A DNA stretch of 64,000 nucleotides from an uncultured bacterium (GTDB lineage: Bacteria > Krumholzibacteriota > Krumholzibacteriia > LZORAL124-64-63): contig CALEMW010000219.1 of the NCBI GenBank assembly GCA_937910695.1, forward strand, positions 1 through 64,000. The letters are read 5' to 3'. Shown in pieces: positions 1 through 9,709 of this stretch. Position numbers and translations under genes: made by a program. The notes under the pieces were generated by a model that saw only the letters and a list, made by a program, of their open reading frames with translations, was not told where the DNA came from and did no database searches. Position 1 is the stretch's first letter; each line of letters begins with the position of its first letter.

Positions 1-388
1 TCGGCGGCGTGTCGATGATAATCCAGCCGTAGGCCGTTGCCAGCGACTGAGTCACCTTCACAAGTCGGTCGGTGAGCTGAGTTCTGGCCATACTTTCAAG
101 TGAAGGATTGGACGGGATGATGTCCACATTCTCATCGTAGACCGTCGAAGTGATACCATCGTGAGGCGTAATCGCCCGGCGCAGCACATCGAAAATGGAA
201 CGGGCGGGCGGCTCGCCGCCGAGCTTACCGAGCAGAGTCGTGGTGGCACAGCAGTGCGGGTCCATGTCGATCACGAGACAGGAGGACGTGATGTCGCTGT
301 AGCGGGTCAGCCCGGCGGCCAGATTCAAAGCCGTTGTGGTCTTGCCCGTCCCACCTTTATGATTGACGATGGCGATGACATTGCCCAT
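1..388 (-). CDS. parA: ParA/Soj/MinD-family ATPase (partial, runs off left edge)
   Basis: Reverse-strand translation from ATG at 388: MGNVIAIVNHKGGTGKTTTALNLAAGLTRY...CLVIDMDPHCCATTTLLGKL...WIIIDTPP; deviant Walker A KGGTGKTT. Not in ORF track because it is truncated. Confidence 0.93.
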   Translation of the reverse strand, partial: MGNVIAIVNHKGGTGKTTTALNLAAGLTRYSDITSSCLVIDMDPHCCATTTLLGKLGGEPPARSIFDVLRRAITPHDGITSTVYDENVDIIPSNPSLESMARTQLTDRLVKVTQSLATAYGWIIIDTPP

Positions 389-422
389 GCGTGATCCCCC
401 CTGCGACACAAACCAAAGCATG

Positions 423-439
423 GCGACCCGGCGGGTCGC
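423..439. promoter_or_regulatory. 17-bp near-perfect palindrome between parA promoter and start
   Basis: gcgacccg-g-cgggtcgc (8-bp arms, 1-nt centre) just downstream of a putative parA -10 element. Confidence 0.5.
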
Positions 440-450
440 ACAATCTGCCA

Positions 451-478
451 ATAATAGTCAATCCGTGATGCGATGCAA
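451..478 (-). promoter_or_regulatory. putative parA sigma70-type promoter
   Basis: Minus strand TTGCAT (473-478) -16 bp- TATTAT (451-456). Confidence 0.45.
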
Positions 479-529
479 CCAACGCCTTCAATCAATAGAG
501 GCTGTATGATTCAAGCAATCATAGATAAC

Positions 530-555
530 ACCTATAACAACAACGTGTTATAGGT
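530..555. repeat. inverted repeat ACCTATAACA-N6-TGTTATAGGT
   Basis: Perfect 10-bp arms read directly, spacer acaacg, in AT-rich intergenic DNA. Confidence 0.8.
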
Positions 556-706
556 CCAATCTGGTCGAAATGCCGCATCCGATATTCTCTGATGACTTAT
601 GATGCCATTCTTCTCATGATTCAATGCAAGGCGGCATCTATCTCAATATAAATCAGCACGGTCCGGGACATTCTTCAGGTTTTGGCTGAAGGCTGACGTT
701 TTCGAA

Positions 707-1444
707 TTAGAAACCGAGTTCGATTCCGATCGTCAAGCCTACCAGGTGCTGTGGGCCAAATTCCGTAAACTCACCATCACCCGGCAAGACCTCACCCATT
801 AGCTGATTGCTTTCAATTTGCCGCACCGTATCGAGAATCTCTGCCCAAAATCCGAAACGTGGATCAGTCCGAACGCGAAGTCCTACCCCTAGAGTCGGTG
901 AGACGCCTTGCTGGTCGAGAACGTCCGCCATGGCATCCACCTTCAACCAACTCGCTCCACCGGCGATGAAAGGTACCCACTTGCCGACGGCCAGAGCCTG
1001 CTCATACAGCATGGTCAGCTGGGTGAAAGTCACGACATCCCATGGTGACGGGGTGACGATTTGCGAGTCGTTGGCCAATGCCGTCAGACCCATTTCGCTC
1101 CAGCGGCCGGAGACTCGAATTCCTGCTCTGCTGCTGATTCGAATCAGTAAACCAAGATCGATCAGGACATCTTCGTCGAGTGTGGCGGTGAAACGGCTCG
1201 CCATGAATGACCCGCCCAAGGGCGTGGTCACCGAGCGTGTGAGGCTCGACTCGTAGGCGAACACATCTCCGGCTGCGGACACACCGCCTCCAAGCAAGAG
1301 CCTGATCGACGAGGGCTCTGCTTCCTGATGAACAGATTCAGTCGCCGAAATACGGCCTGAGACGATACGAGCGTCTGCCGATGCCGTTGAGGCAGAGAGG
1401 ACCATGCACAATCCCAGTGCAGTGAACAAAGACGACGAAGCCAT
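707..1444 (-). CDS. predicted outer-membrane beta-barrel protein
   Basis: Signal peptide MASSSLFTALGLCMVLSASTASA; barrel-like alternation; terminal Phe (...IGIELGF). Confidence 0.6.
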   Translation of the reverse strand: MASSSLFTALGLCMVLSASTASADARIVSGRISATESVHQEAEPSSIRLLLGGGVSAAGDVFAYESSLTRSVTTPLGGSFMASRFTATLDEDVLIDLGLLIRISSRAGIRVSGRWSEMGLTALANDSQIVTPSPWDVVTFTQLTMLYEQALAVGKWVPFIAGGASWLKVDAMADVLDQQGVSPTLGVGLRVRTDPRFGFWAEILDTVRQIESNQLMGEVLPGDGEFTEFGPQHLVGLTIGIELGF

Positions 1445-1445
1445 G

Positions 1446-2549
1446 CTAGTTCCCCCTTTCAACCGCGGGTGCGCTGAAGGACAGTGTTTCAACAATTGCC
1501 CTCAGCCTGCGCATGTCGTCCATCTTCTCCCGATTGGGTGCATAGACAAGCAAATCGACGCAGAGGATATAATCCCGCTCCGGGACAGCGATGAAATAGC
1601 TGCGGAACGGACCACCCACCGATGCTTTACGACTCGCCCAGGCACCATCGAGTCGAACGGCAGTTTGGCCGGCAACCAGCTCATCGGACCACTGCAGCGA
1701 AAGATCGTGCAGCTCGGAATCGTCGTGCATGATCGCACCGATTTCACGTCGGAAAGCCGTTAAGGCTTCCTGATCCCCCAGAAGCGCTTCCGGATCGTCG
1801 GTGTCGAGCCAGGCGTAGGTCAAGCCGTCCGAAGTGCCTTCTGCCGACGTGTACAGCCATTCCACGCCGGGAAAACCATCTGGTTCGAACTGGTTCTCGC
1901 TGAAGGACCGCGGTATTTCCAACCAAAATCCATAGCGGTTCCAGTCCCGCTGTATGGCTTCGTCGCTGATGCCTGCACGTCGGGCATCCCGGGCCATCCG
2001 GCGATGAATGTCGGCGGCGAGCGTGTCGATCAAGGCCGGAGCGTTCCTCTTCAACAGGCTTGCCAACTGATTGCGGTCGACGGATACAGCGATGTATGCG
2101 AGCTGGTTGCGAAAGTAGGGATCACGCAGAGTAATGACGCCGCCGCTGCCTGTCGTCAGCCTGTCGAGAGTCTCGGAACTGATCAACGAGCGGATCTCTT
2201 TCTCGACGGGCCCCCCATCGCCCCAGCGAACGAGGAACAATAGATTGCGGTAGTTGCGACCGCTCTTCCAGTCCTTCCCCGTATAGTGCTGAAAGCGGTA
2301 GGTCTCTTCCTTCTTGATGACGAAGGTGACATCGGGACTCAAGCGGTCAAGGAAAGACGACGCGACACCATAGAGCTCCGGGCTGGATGTCACTACGGCC
2401 ATGTCGCCGTAGGATCCCACCGACGAAAAGATGGGCTCGTTGTCGGCACCTTCGCCGCAGCCGCCGCACATGGAACACATGAGAAAGGCCGCCCCGAGGA
2501 TCGCGACGGCCTGGATGCTTGACATCATGCTCAACCTCGCTCGAATCAT
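1446..2549 (-). CDS. DUF4837-family lipoprotein
   Basis: Lipobox-like LMCSMCGGC; GAWASRKASVGGPFRSYF resembles DUF4837; ATGA overlap with upstream gene. Confidence 0.65.
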   Translation of the reverse strand: MIRARLSMMSSIQAVAILGAAFLMCSMCGGCGEGADNEPIFSSVGSYGDMAVVTSSPELYGVASSFLDRLSPDVTFVIKKEETYRFQHYTGKDWKSGRNYRNLLFLVRWGDGGPVEKEIRSLISSETLDRLTTGSGGVITLRDPYFRNQLAYIAVSVDRNQLASLLKRNAPALIDTLAADIHRRMARDARRAGISDEAIQRDWNRYGFWLEIPRSFSENQFEPDGFPGVEWLYTSAEGTSDGLTYAWLDTDDPEALLGDQEALTAFRREIGAIMHDDSELHDLSLQWSDELVAGQTAVRLDGAWASRKASVGGPFRSYFIAVPERDYILCVDLLVYAPNREKMDDMRRLRAIVETLSFSAPAVERGN

Positions 2550-3271
2550 TCCTGGTGGAGAACACCTTCCCCTTCAAGGTACTTCACACCATTGCGTTCA
2601 AGCAACGCCATAAGGCGGACATTTTCGAGCCGGCTCGCATCGAGCAGCTCCCGAAGTCGGGTTACTTCGGACTGTAGAGCCGAGAATGAACGTCGATTGT
2701 CGGGACTGCCGGCGAGCCAGGAGTCGTTGCCGGACAGGAAGGTTGCCCCCCCCACAGTACGTCCCGGGGCACCAGCTCCTTTGAAGGAAAAGACGGGCGA
2801 AGCCGGCTGAAGGGACAGACGGTCCGAATGATCGGCGGAGGCAGTGACACCAGATGTGGGCAGCGAAGATCTCTCGGCCATCACGCCGGAGCCACCGTTC
2901 ATCCGACTGAGACCGTCGGGAAGAACCCAGGTTGTCATCACGAGGACCAAAGCCAAACCAGCAGCGGTGGACAGGCCGAATGATCGGAACCACCCGAACC
3001 AGGGTCGGCTCGGGGTCTCCTGCCAGGGAAGCCCGGAGGCCGCTGCTTCCTGGAGTGCCTGGTTCAGCTTGAGCTGCAGCTTCCATTCGAAAGAATCAGA
3101 AGGCTCGGCCGCCGTGGCCAAGATCATTCGACGCCCTGTCTCGAGATCGGATCTGTGCTCCCTGCACTCAGAGCATCGCATCAGATGCTCGTCCAGATGC
3201 GGAGTCTGCTCAGGAGGCAGAATGCCATCCAGTTCCAGATTGATCATCGTTTGGGCCTTGCCACAACGCAT
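2546..3271 (-). CDS. anti-sigma factor, zinc-finger (ZAS) type with single TM helix and C-terminal coiled coil
   Basis: MRCGKAQTMINLELDG...HLDEHLMRCSECREH (HxxxCxxC); TM AAGLALVLVMTTWVL; adjacent to ECF sigma gene. Confidence 0.8.
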   Translation of the reverse strand: MRCGKAQTMINLELDGILPPEQTPHLDEHLMRCSECREHRSDLETGRRMILATAAEPSDSFEWKLQLKLNQALQEAAASGLPWQETPSRPWFGWFRSFGLSTAAGLALVLVMTTWVLPDGLSRMNGGSGVMAERSSLPTSGVTASADHSDRLSLQPASPVFSFKGAGAPGRTVGGATFLSGNDSWLAGSPDNRRSFSALQSEVTRLRELLDASRLENVRLMALLERNGVKYLEGEGVLHQE

Positions 3272-3295
3272 GGTTGTCCTCCGTGGGTGATCCGT

Positions 3296-3973
3296 TCAGT
3301 CTTCGGACTCGCAACGGGCTTCGATCCGCTCGAGATCTTCGAGCAGGGATTCATTCTTCAACAGCGGCTTGATGTTGGCGCGGAACCGATTGCGAGCCCG
3401 GTTTATTCGAGAGCGCACAGTCCCTAGCTTCAAACCTGTGACTTGCTGGATCTCCTCATAACTCAGCTGCTCGACTTCGCGCAGCAGAAAAGGGATCCTG
3501 TATTTCTCGGGAATCTGAGCCGTCGCCTTGGCGATCAGTTCACCCAGTTCCCTCCCCTCAAGCATCCTGGTCGGGTCTGAGACCGGATCCGGCGGATCGA
3601 GGGGAATCTGGTCATCGTTTTCAGGCGCGGGGTCGAGCGTCAGCATATAGGGCTGCCGCTTTTTCTTTCGCACCTGATTGCGCACCAGGTTGGTGGCGAT
3701 GGTGAAAAGCCAGGTCGAGAACTTCGCGATCTCCCTGTACTTATCAGCATGGATGTAGGCTCTGATCAGCGTGTCCTGGGCGATCTCCTCGGCTTCGACC
3801 GGGTCGGCCACCATGCGCATGATGAAGCTGAACAGGCGACCCTTGAAGCGGCGGACGATCTCGTCGTAGGCGCGCTTCTGTCCATCCTGGACAAGCGCGA
3901 TCAACTCTTCGTCCCTGAGGTCCGCATAGACCTTCGGACGAGGGCGTCCACTTTCGGGTGATCGATCGCTCAT
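3296..3973 (-). CDS. ECF-family RNA polymerase sigma factor
   Basis: Region 2 RLFSFIMRMVADPVEAEEIAQDTLIRAY...FSTWLFTIATNLVRNQVRK and region 4 PEKYRIPFLLREVEQLSYEEIQQVTGLKLGTVRSRINRARNRF. Confidence 0.93.
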   Translation of the reverse strand: MSDRSPESGRPRPKVYADLRDEELIALVQDGQKRAYDEIVRRFKGRLFSFIMRMVADPVEAEEIAQDTLIRAYIHADKYREIAKFSTWLFTIATNLVRNQVRKKKRQPYMLTLDPAPENDDQIPLDPPDPVSDPTRMLEGRELGELIAKATAQIPEKYRIPFLLREVEQLSYEEIQQVTGLKLGTVRSRINRARNRFRANIKPLLKNESLLEDLERIEARCESED

Positions 3974-4052
3974 GTACACCGGACTCCTCCTCGGCGTGGG
4001 GGGCGGCTCGTCTCCAGTCGTACACCGAGATATCGACTGAGTTCCGGGAAAT

Positions 4053-4739
4053 TCAATGGATAATGCTGCCGGTCAGGAGGTCGTCTATGGGCCAGGCTGG
4101 AACGAGGATTTCGTATAGATCGACCTGGACCGGGCGCGACTCCCAAATCAGGAGGGTCAAACTTCCTGGACGGCGTCGAGATCGGATAAGGATCTTGCTG
4201 CCGGATGGAGTTGAGATCGTTCGACACCACAGGGTTTCTTCGGGATCGCCTCGGCCCGAGGCTCGGCAGGCCAGACGGCTGGCGATTTCCAGGTGTCCTG
4301 GTCCACCGGCGGGATCGACCGAAATGGTTGGCTCCCAGCCCACCGGTTGATCGAGAACAAAACTCCATGGTTCCAATTGATTCTCTGAAACGAGAGTCGA
4401 GACGATGCGCTCGAGCAGAGGAGCGCGGCGCCCGTGGAGTTGTTGCGAAGGGCCACGCCACTCGTTCCACCATACTTCGCCCGAACCAAGACCGATCAAA
4501 GTCCAGCCCTCGCCGAACTCTGAAGTGAGGGATTCGATCTCACTGGCCGAGCCCACAGAAGCTCGCCAAGTTCCGTCCGGCAGCACAATCAGAACGGCCC
4601 GTCCCTCCATCACACTCCCCATAGCACCGACCTGCCAATCGAAGAAGTCCAAATTGACGTCTTCGGCGGCAGTTGCAATGCCGGCTGCTACAAGAATCAA
4701 GGCGATGGTTAAGGCCCTACCGAAGCCTTGGCCGTTCAC
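4053..4739 (-). CDS. hypothetical exported protein
   Basis: 228-aa ORF with signal peptide, ATGA-coupled to upstream TPR gene. Confidence 0.55.
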   Translation of the reverse strand: MNGQGFGRALTIALILVAAGIATAAEDVNLDFFDWQVGAMGSVMEGRAVLIVLPDGTWRASVGSASEIESLTSEFGEGWTLIGLGSGEVWWNEWRGPSQQLHGRRAPLLERIVSTLVSENQLEPWSFVLDQPVGWEPTISVDPAGGPGHLEIASRLACRASGRGDPEETLWCRTISTPSGSKILIRSRRRPGSLTLLIWESRPVQVDLYEILVPAWPIDDLLTGSIIH

Positions 4740-6523
4740 GGCCCGTCTCCGCCGGGCAGGATATCGATGAGGTGTGCGGGATCGCCCCCCGCCGCCAAAG
4801 CTTGCTGTGCCACGCCGTAAGCGCGGTCCACCTGGCCGAGTCCCATCAGGATGCGGGCCAGATGCTCAAGGATCACCGGATCTTCCGGCTGGGCGTTGGC
4901 TGCCTGCACAAGAAAATCGAAGGCCTCCATGTCCTGCCCTCGGCGGTGCAGCACCCATCCCAAAGAGTCGAGGTAGGCAGGATTCTCCGGGTCGGCGGCC
5001 AGGGCAAAACGGATCAGCGCTTCGGCACGCTCGAGGTCGATGTTCTGGTCTGCAAGAGTGTAACCGAGGGCGTTTTGAGCCACCGCGTCACTGGGCAAGG
5101 CTTCGTGAAGACGTTCAAGCACTTCTCGGACGCGTTCGGGACGGTCGAGGTCGTCGTACACGACCGATAGGTTGAGCAGGGCATCGCGGATGAAGTCCGG
5201 ATTCTGGGCCGCCGCTTCGAAATGAGGAATCGCCTCTTCGTGAAGGCCCATCCCGTGAAAGGCAGCACCGAGCATCAACCTGGAGGGATCCGTGATCTCA
5301 TCGGCACGATCTGCAAGGTCTCTGGCGATGGTGATAATTTCCTCGCGAACGGTCTGGGCTGCTACATCGCGATCTGAGTTGTAGGCTTCGGGGTACCGTC
5401 GCGACAGGATCGAGATCAGGGAAAACCGGCTATCGAGTTGTTCAGGTGCCAGAACGAGGGCTTCGCGCACAGATTGTTCCGCTGCAACGAGATCTCCGCC
5501 CATGGCCAGAAACTCACCGAGATAGACACGGGGTCGGGGCTCGTCTGGCCATCGCGCAATGGCGTCGCGTAGAAGTCCGATAGCGCGCCCGCGTTCGTCG
5601 GTGTTATCGAGGATGCGGACAAGGAAGAGTGTGGCATCGAGACTCAACGTACTGCTGTCTGCCATCTCGAGCAATGTGGAGCGGACTACTTCGATACGCC
5701 CGGTACCGGCGATCATGCCTGCGGTCAGGGTGATCCAGTCCATCTGCTGATCGTCTTCAGTGGAAACGGTCGCACGTTCGGCCTCGCCGGCTGCGGCGAA
5801 GGCCTCCTGGTCACGGCCCCGGCTCACGTCGAATTGTATCGATCCGATGCGGAGCGCACGGCTTTCTGGATGGGCCGCGACTGAGGTTCTCCACACGCTG
5901 GCTGCTTCGTCGTGGTCGCCAAGCAGGATGAGGATCTCGGCCAGCGTTGCGGTGATCCTCTCGACATCCTCGGGCTTCTGCTCTAGAAGATTCCGGAAAT
6001 GATCGCGTGCCTCGGGCCAGCGTCGGGCCCGCACCAGAATCTCACCCTTCAGCCGATCGAGACGTACGCTGTCGGGATGATCGACGTTGAGAACATCGAG
6101 ACCGGCCAAGGCTTCATCGAAAGACTCCAGCGTCGCCTGGATGACGATGTGCTGCTCCTGGGTATGGAGATCGCCGGGTTGTACAGCCAGGACACTGCGT
6201 GAGACCTCGAGGGCATCGCGTGCATAGCCCAGCTCCAGCAAGACATCGCGATAGACCTGCCCCAGCTCCACCTCTTCCGGGCTCATGCGCCAGGCTTGAG
6301 CCAGATAAGGCAACGCTCCTGCCAAATCACCTTGTTCGAGCAAGGTCATACCGATCATCCAGCTCGTCCCCGCCCCGAAGGGGCTGTCGAGAATCTGGAG
6401 GTGGGTCTCAAGGCTGTCGGGAGATGCGATTTGATCGGTGACCGCGGAGGCATGAGTGGTGCAGGACACTGCAGCCAGAACAATCAACGAGGTGATAAGG
6501 GCACGGCGGCGTGTGTCAGTCAT
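4736..6523 (-). CDS. tetratricopeptide-repeat protein
   Basis: Signal-peptide start MTDTRRRALITSLIVLAAVSCTTHASA; multiple TPRs (e.g. NALGYTLADQNIDLERAEALIRFALAADPENPAYLDSLGWVLHRRG). Track ORF extended spuriously upstream. Confidence 0.85.
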   Translation of the reverse strand: MTDTRRRALITSLIVLAAVSCTTHASAVTDQIASPDSLETHLQILDSPFGAGTSWMIGMTLLEQGDLAGALPYLAQAWRMSPEEVELGQVYRDVLLELGYARDALEVSRSVLAVQPGDLHTQEQHIVIQATLESFDEALAGLDVLNVDHPDSVRLDRLKGEILVRARRWPEARDHFRNLLEQKPEDVERITATLAEILILLGDHDEAASVWRTSVAAHPESRALRIGSIQFDVSRGRDQEAFAAAGEAERATVSTEDDQQMDWITLTAGMIAGTGRIEVVRSTLLEMADSSTLSLDATLFLVRILDNTDERGRAIGLLRDAIARWPDEPRPRVYLGEFLAMGGDLVAAEQSVREALVLAPEQLDSRFSLISILSRRYPEAYNSDRDVAAQTVREEIITIARDLADRADEITDPSRLMLGAAFHGMGLHEEAIPHFEAAAQNPDFIRDALLNLSVVYDDLDRPERVREVLERLHEALPSDAVAQNALGYTLADQNIDLERAEALIRFALAADPENPAYLDSLGWVLHRRGQDMEAFDFLVQAANAQPEDPVILEHLARILMGLGQVDRAYGVAQQALAAGGDPAHLIDILPGGDGP

Positions 6524-7334
6524 CGTTCTCCTCGGTAAGCACGGCAGGTCCCTGTTCGAGTTCTTCGAGGGCGTTACCGGCCGCTTCCTGTTCGGCGATC
6601 TTCTTGCTCGGCCCTCGACCGCGACCGAAAACCAGTCCGGAGATGCTGACCTCGACGTCGTAGATCCTGTCGTGATCTGGGCCTTCCGTATCGATGATGC
6701 GGTACCGGGGCGGCATTTTGAATCTGGCCTGGACCATCTCTTGAAGCTTGCTCTTGTTGTTGCCCAAGTCGTTCTCGTCGAGTTGCTCGTCGGCATCTTC
6801 GAAGAGCCAGCGATCGAGCACGCCACGGACGGCTTCCAACCCACCGTCGAGATAGACAGCGCCGAACAAGGCTTCCACGACGTCGGCGAGGATGCTTGCG
6901 CGGTCTCGGCCGCCCGTCGCCTCCTCCCCCTTGCTCATCTGGACATGATCGCCAAGATCATACTGCACGGCCACCGCAGCCAGGTTCGCACCACAGACAA
7001 GCCTGGACTTCATCTTGGTCAGATCACCCTCATCACGTTCGGGATAACTGCGGTAGAGATACTCACTCGCGAGCAGACCGAGGATCGCATCACCGAGGAA
7101 TTCGAGACGTTCGTTGGTTTCGAGACGCTCAACGCCTGTGGCGTGAGCGTGGGAACGGTGCACCAGAGCGCGGTAGAGCAGGCCAGGACTCTTGAAAGTG
7201 TAGCGCAGAGCACGCTGGACCTCAGAGAGAGAATGCTGGAAATCGTGTGGGATGTCTCCGGGATCGGGAGTAGCCCCGGAACGTTGGTCCCGGGGCTGGC
7301 CCAGCAAGCGGTTGAGATGTTCGATTAGACCCAT
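6516..7334 (-). CDS. rnc: ribonuclease III
   Basis: NERLEFLGDAILGLLASEYLY signature; C-terminal dsRBD; SD AGGAGG before ATG. Confidence 0.95.
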   Translation of the reverse strand: MGLIEHLNRLLGQPRDQRSGATPDPGDIPHDFQHSLSEVQRALRYTFKSPGLLYRALVHRSHAHATGVERLETNERLEFLGDAILGLLASEYLYRSYPERDEGDLTKMKSRLVCGANLAAVAVQYDLGDHVQMSKGEEATGGRDRASILADVVEALFGAVYLDGGLEAVRGVLDRWLFEDADEQLDENDLGNNKSKLQEMVQARFKMPPRYRIIDTEGPDHDRIYDVEVSISGLVFGRGRGPSKKIAEQEAAGNALEELEQGPAVLTEENDD

Positions 7335-7359
7335 GCCGTCCTCCTGTGGACGGTTCCGC

Positions 7360-8595
7360 TCAGTCGGTCCGCTTGAAACAAAGCGACACGTTGTGCCCGC
7401 CGAAACCCAGCGAGGTGGAGAGAGCCGCTTCGACTTGGCGTCCGACCGCCGAATTCGGGCAGTAGTCCAGATCGCATTCCGGGTCCCTGTTCTCGAAATT
7501 CATCGTCGGCGGCAGAACGCCTTCACGGATTGCGAGGGCCGTAATGGCCGCCTCAACTCCGCCGGCTGCACCTAGCAGATGGCCGGTCATGGATTTGGTC
7601 GAACTGACGGCGAGCTTTGCCGCGTGGGCACCGAAGAGATCCCTGATGGCCTTCGTCTCGATCTTATCGTTGAAAGGCGTCGAAGTGCCGTGGGCGTTGA
7701 TGTAGCCGATGTCGTCGAGCTGCAGACCCGCCTTGGCAACGGCCAGCCGCATGGCTTCACGGGCGCCGTTGCCATCGTTGTCGGGCTGGGTCATGTGGAA
7801 GGCGTCGGCAGTGGCGCCGTAACCAGCCAGCTCGGCGATGATCGTTGCGCCACGAGCGACGGCGCGGTCCCAGTTCTCCAGGACGAGAACGCCGGCACCT
7901 TCGCCCAGGACGAACCCGTCGCGTTCCGCGTCGAAAGGACGGCTGGCGCGGAGGGGTTCCTCGTTGCGCGTGGAGAGGGCCTTCATATTAGCGAAGCCCG
8001 CCATGGCCATAGGGCAGACACAAGCCTCGCTGCCGCCAACGACCATCACGTCGGCATCGTCGGCGACGATATGCATGTAGCCGGCCACCAAAGCATGGCC
8101 GGAGGAGGCGCAGGCGGAGACCGTAGCGTAGTTGGGACCCCGGAAACCGTGGCGGATCGAAACCAGTCCCGACGCCATATCTGCAATCATCATGGGAATG
8201 AACATTGGTGAGACCCGGCTCGGACCGCGTTCGACGAGCTTGGCGTGCTGCTCCTCGAAGGTCATCATGCCGCCGATTCCCGATGCGATGATCACGCCAG
8301 CCCTCAGAGGATCGACTTCGCCGACCGCGGAATGGGCCACAGCCTCTTCCGCAGCACAGATGGCGAGTTGGGCGTAGCGATCCGCCTTGCGGACATCCTT
8401 GGGATCCATGGCCACCAGGGGATCGAAGTCTTTGATCTCCCCGGCGAAGCGGACCTTGTAGTCGGTCGTATCGAAAGCCTCGATATTGGATACGCCGATC
8501 GTTCCGGCCTTCAGCGCATTCCAGCTGTCGTCACGATTCTTCCCGACGGCCGTGATCATACCGGCGCCGGTGATAGCGACTCTGCGACGCTCCAT
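7360..8595 (-). CDS. fabF: beta-ketoacyl-ACP synthase II
   Basis: MERRRVAITGAGMITAVG; SACASSGHAL; INAHGTSTPFND; KSMTGHLLGAAGG. Confidence 0.96.
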   Translation of the reverse strand: MERRRVAITGAGMITAVGKNRDDSWNALKAGTIGVSNIEAFDTTDYKVRFAGEIKDFDPLVAMDPKDVRKADRYAQLAICAAEEAVAHSAVGEVDPLRAGVIIASGIGGMMTFEEQHAKLVERGPSRVSPMFIPMMIADMASGLVSIRHGFRGPNYATVSACASSGHALVAGYMHIVADDADVMVVGGSEACVCPMAMAGFANMKALSTRNEEPLRASRPFDAERDGFVLGEGAGVLVLENWDRAVARGATIIAELAGYGATADAFHMTQPDNDGNGAREAMRLAVAKAGLQLDDIGYINAHGTSTPFNDKIETKAIRDLFGAHAAKLAVSSTKSMTGHLLGAAGGVEAAITALAIREGVLPPTMNFENRDPECDLDYCPNSAVGRQVEAALSTSLGFGGHNVSLCFKRTD

Positions 8596-8684
8596 CCTGG
8601 TTCTCCTCCAATGAATGCGGCCCCGGTCCGGCACGTTGCGCCTGAACCGGGGTCGTGAATGCGACGTCCTAAGCGCGACCTTGA

Positions 8685-8921
8685 CTAGTCCAGGTTCTGC
8701 TCCAGGTAATCGATCGCGTCCTGGACCGTGCGCAGCTTCTCCTGATCCTCTTCGGGGATCGTGATGTTGAAGACCTCTTCGAGGTCCATCACCAGCTCGA
8801 CGGTATCCAGGGAATCGGCACCGAGATCGTCGGTGAAGGAGGCCTCGGGGGTGATCTGCTCCGGATTTACGGAGAGCTTCCGTTCAATGATCTCGTAGAC
8901 CTTTTCCTGAATGGAACTCAT
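8685..8921 (-). CDS. acpP: acyl carrier protein
   Basis: 78 aa with [19 protein letters not shown] phosphopantetheine site. Confidence 0.97.
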   Translation of the reverse strand: MSSIQEKVYEIIERKLSVNPEQITPEASFTDDLGADSLDTVELVMDLEEVFNITIPEEDQEKLRTVQDAIDYLEQNLD

Positions 8922-8947
8922 GACTGACTTTCCCTCCTTGGGAAGGT

Positions 8948-9679
8948 TCAGGTAACCATGCCGCCGTCCACCACCAGCGTCTGGCCGGTGATGAAGGAGG
9001 CGTCTGGGGACAAGAGGAACGCGACGGACCCGGCGATGTCTTCGCCCTCGCCGAAGCGTTTCAGCGGAATGCTCTTGAGCATGTCGGCCTTGATCTGGTC
9101 CGACAGGTCCGCCGTCATATCCGTCGTCACGAAACCGGGCGCGACGGCATTGACGGTGATGTTGCGGCCGCCGATTTCTCGGGCCACAGACTTGGTGAAA
9201 GCGATGATCGCGGCCTTGCTCGCGGCGTAGTTCGCCTGGCCGGCGTTGCCCGTCAATCCGACGACCGACGAGATGTTGACGATGCGTCCTGAACGCTGGC
9301 GCATCATAGGCTGGGTCACGGCCTTTGTAAAGAGGAACGTCCCTGTCAGGTTGATCTGCAGGACCTCGTTCCAGGCTTCCAGGGACATCCGCAACAGCAG
9401 CGTATCCCTGGTGATGCCTGCGTTGTTGACCAAGCCGTAGATGGGGCCCAGTTCATCGCCAGCACGCTGAACAGAGGCGGCGACGGCCTCGGCGTCAGAA
9501 ACATCCATCGGAAGGCAGAGAGCGGAACCCGGACCCTCTAAAGAGTCGGCGACGGCCTGGAGAGCATCGGCCCCACGGGCCACCAGAGCGAGGTCATAAC
9601 CGTCGGCGGAGAGGCGGCGCGCGATGGCGGCACCGATTCCTCGGCTCGCTCCGGTGATGATGACGGTACCGCGGCTCAT
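8948..9679 (-). CDS. fabG: 3-oxoacyl-ACP reductase
   Basis: [31 protein letters not shown]; in fab cluster. Confidence 0.95.
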   Translation of the reverse strand: MSRGTVIITGASRGIGAAIARRLSADGYDLALVARGADALQAVADSLEGPGSALCLPMDVSDAEAVAASVQRAGDELGPIYGLVNNAGITRDTLLLRMSLEAWNEVLQINLTGTFLFTKAVTQPMMRQRSGRIVNISSVVGLTGNAGQANYAASKAAIIAFTKSVAREIGGRNITVNAVAPGFVTTDMTADLSDQIKADMLKSIPLKRFGEGEDIAGSVAFLLSPDASFITGQTLVVDGGMVT

Positions 9680-9709
9680 CGGAATCCTCCTCGATTCGTC
9701 GGCATACTG

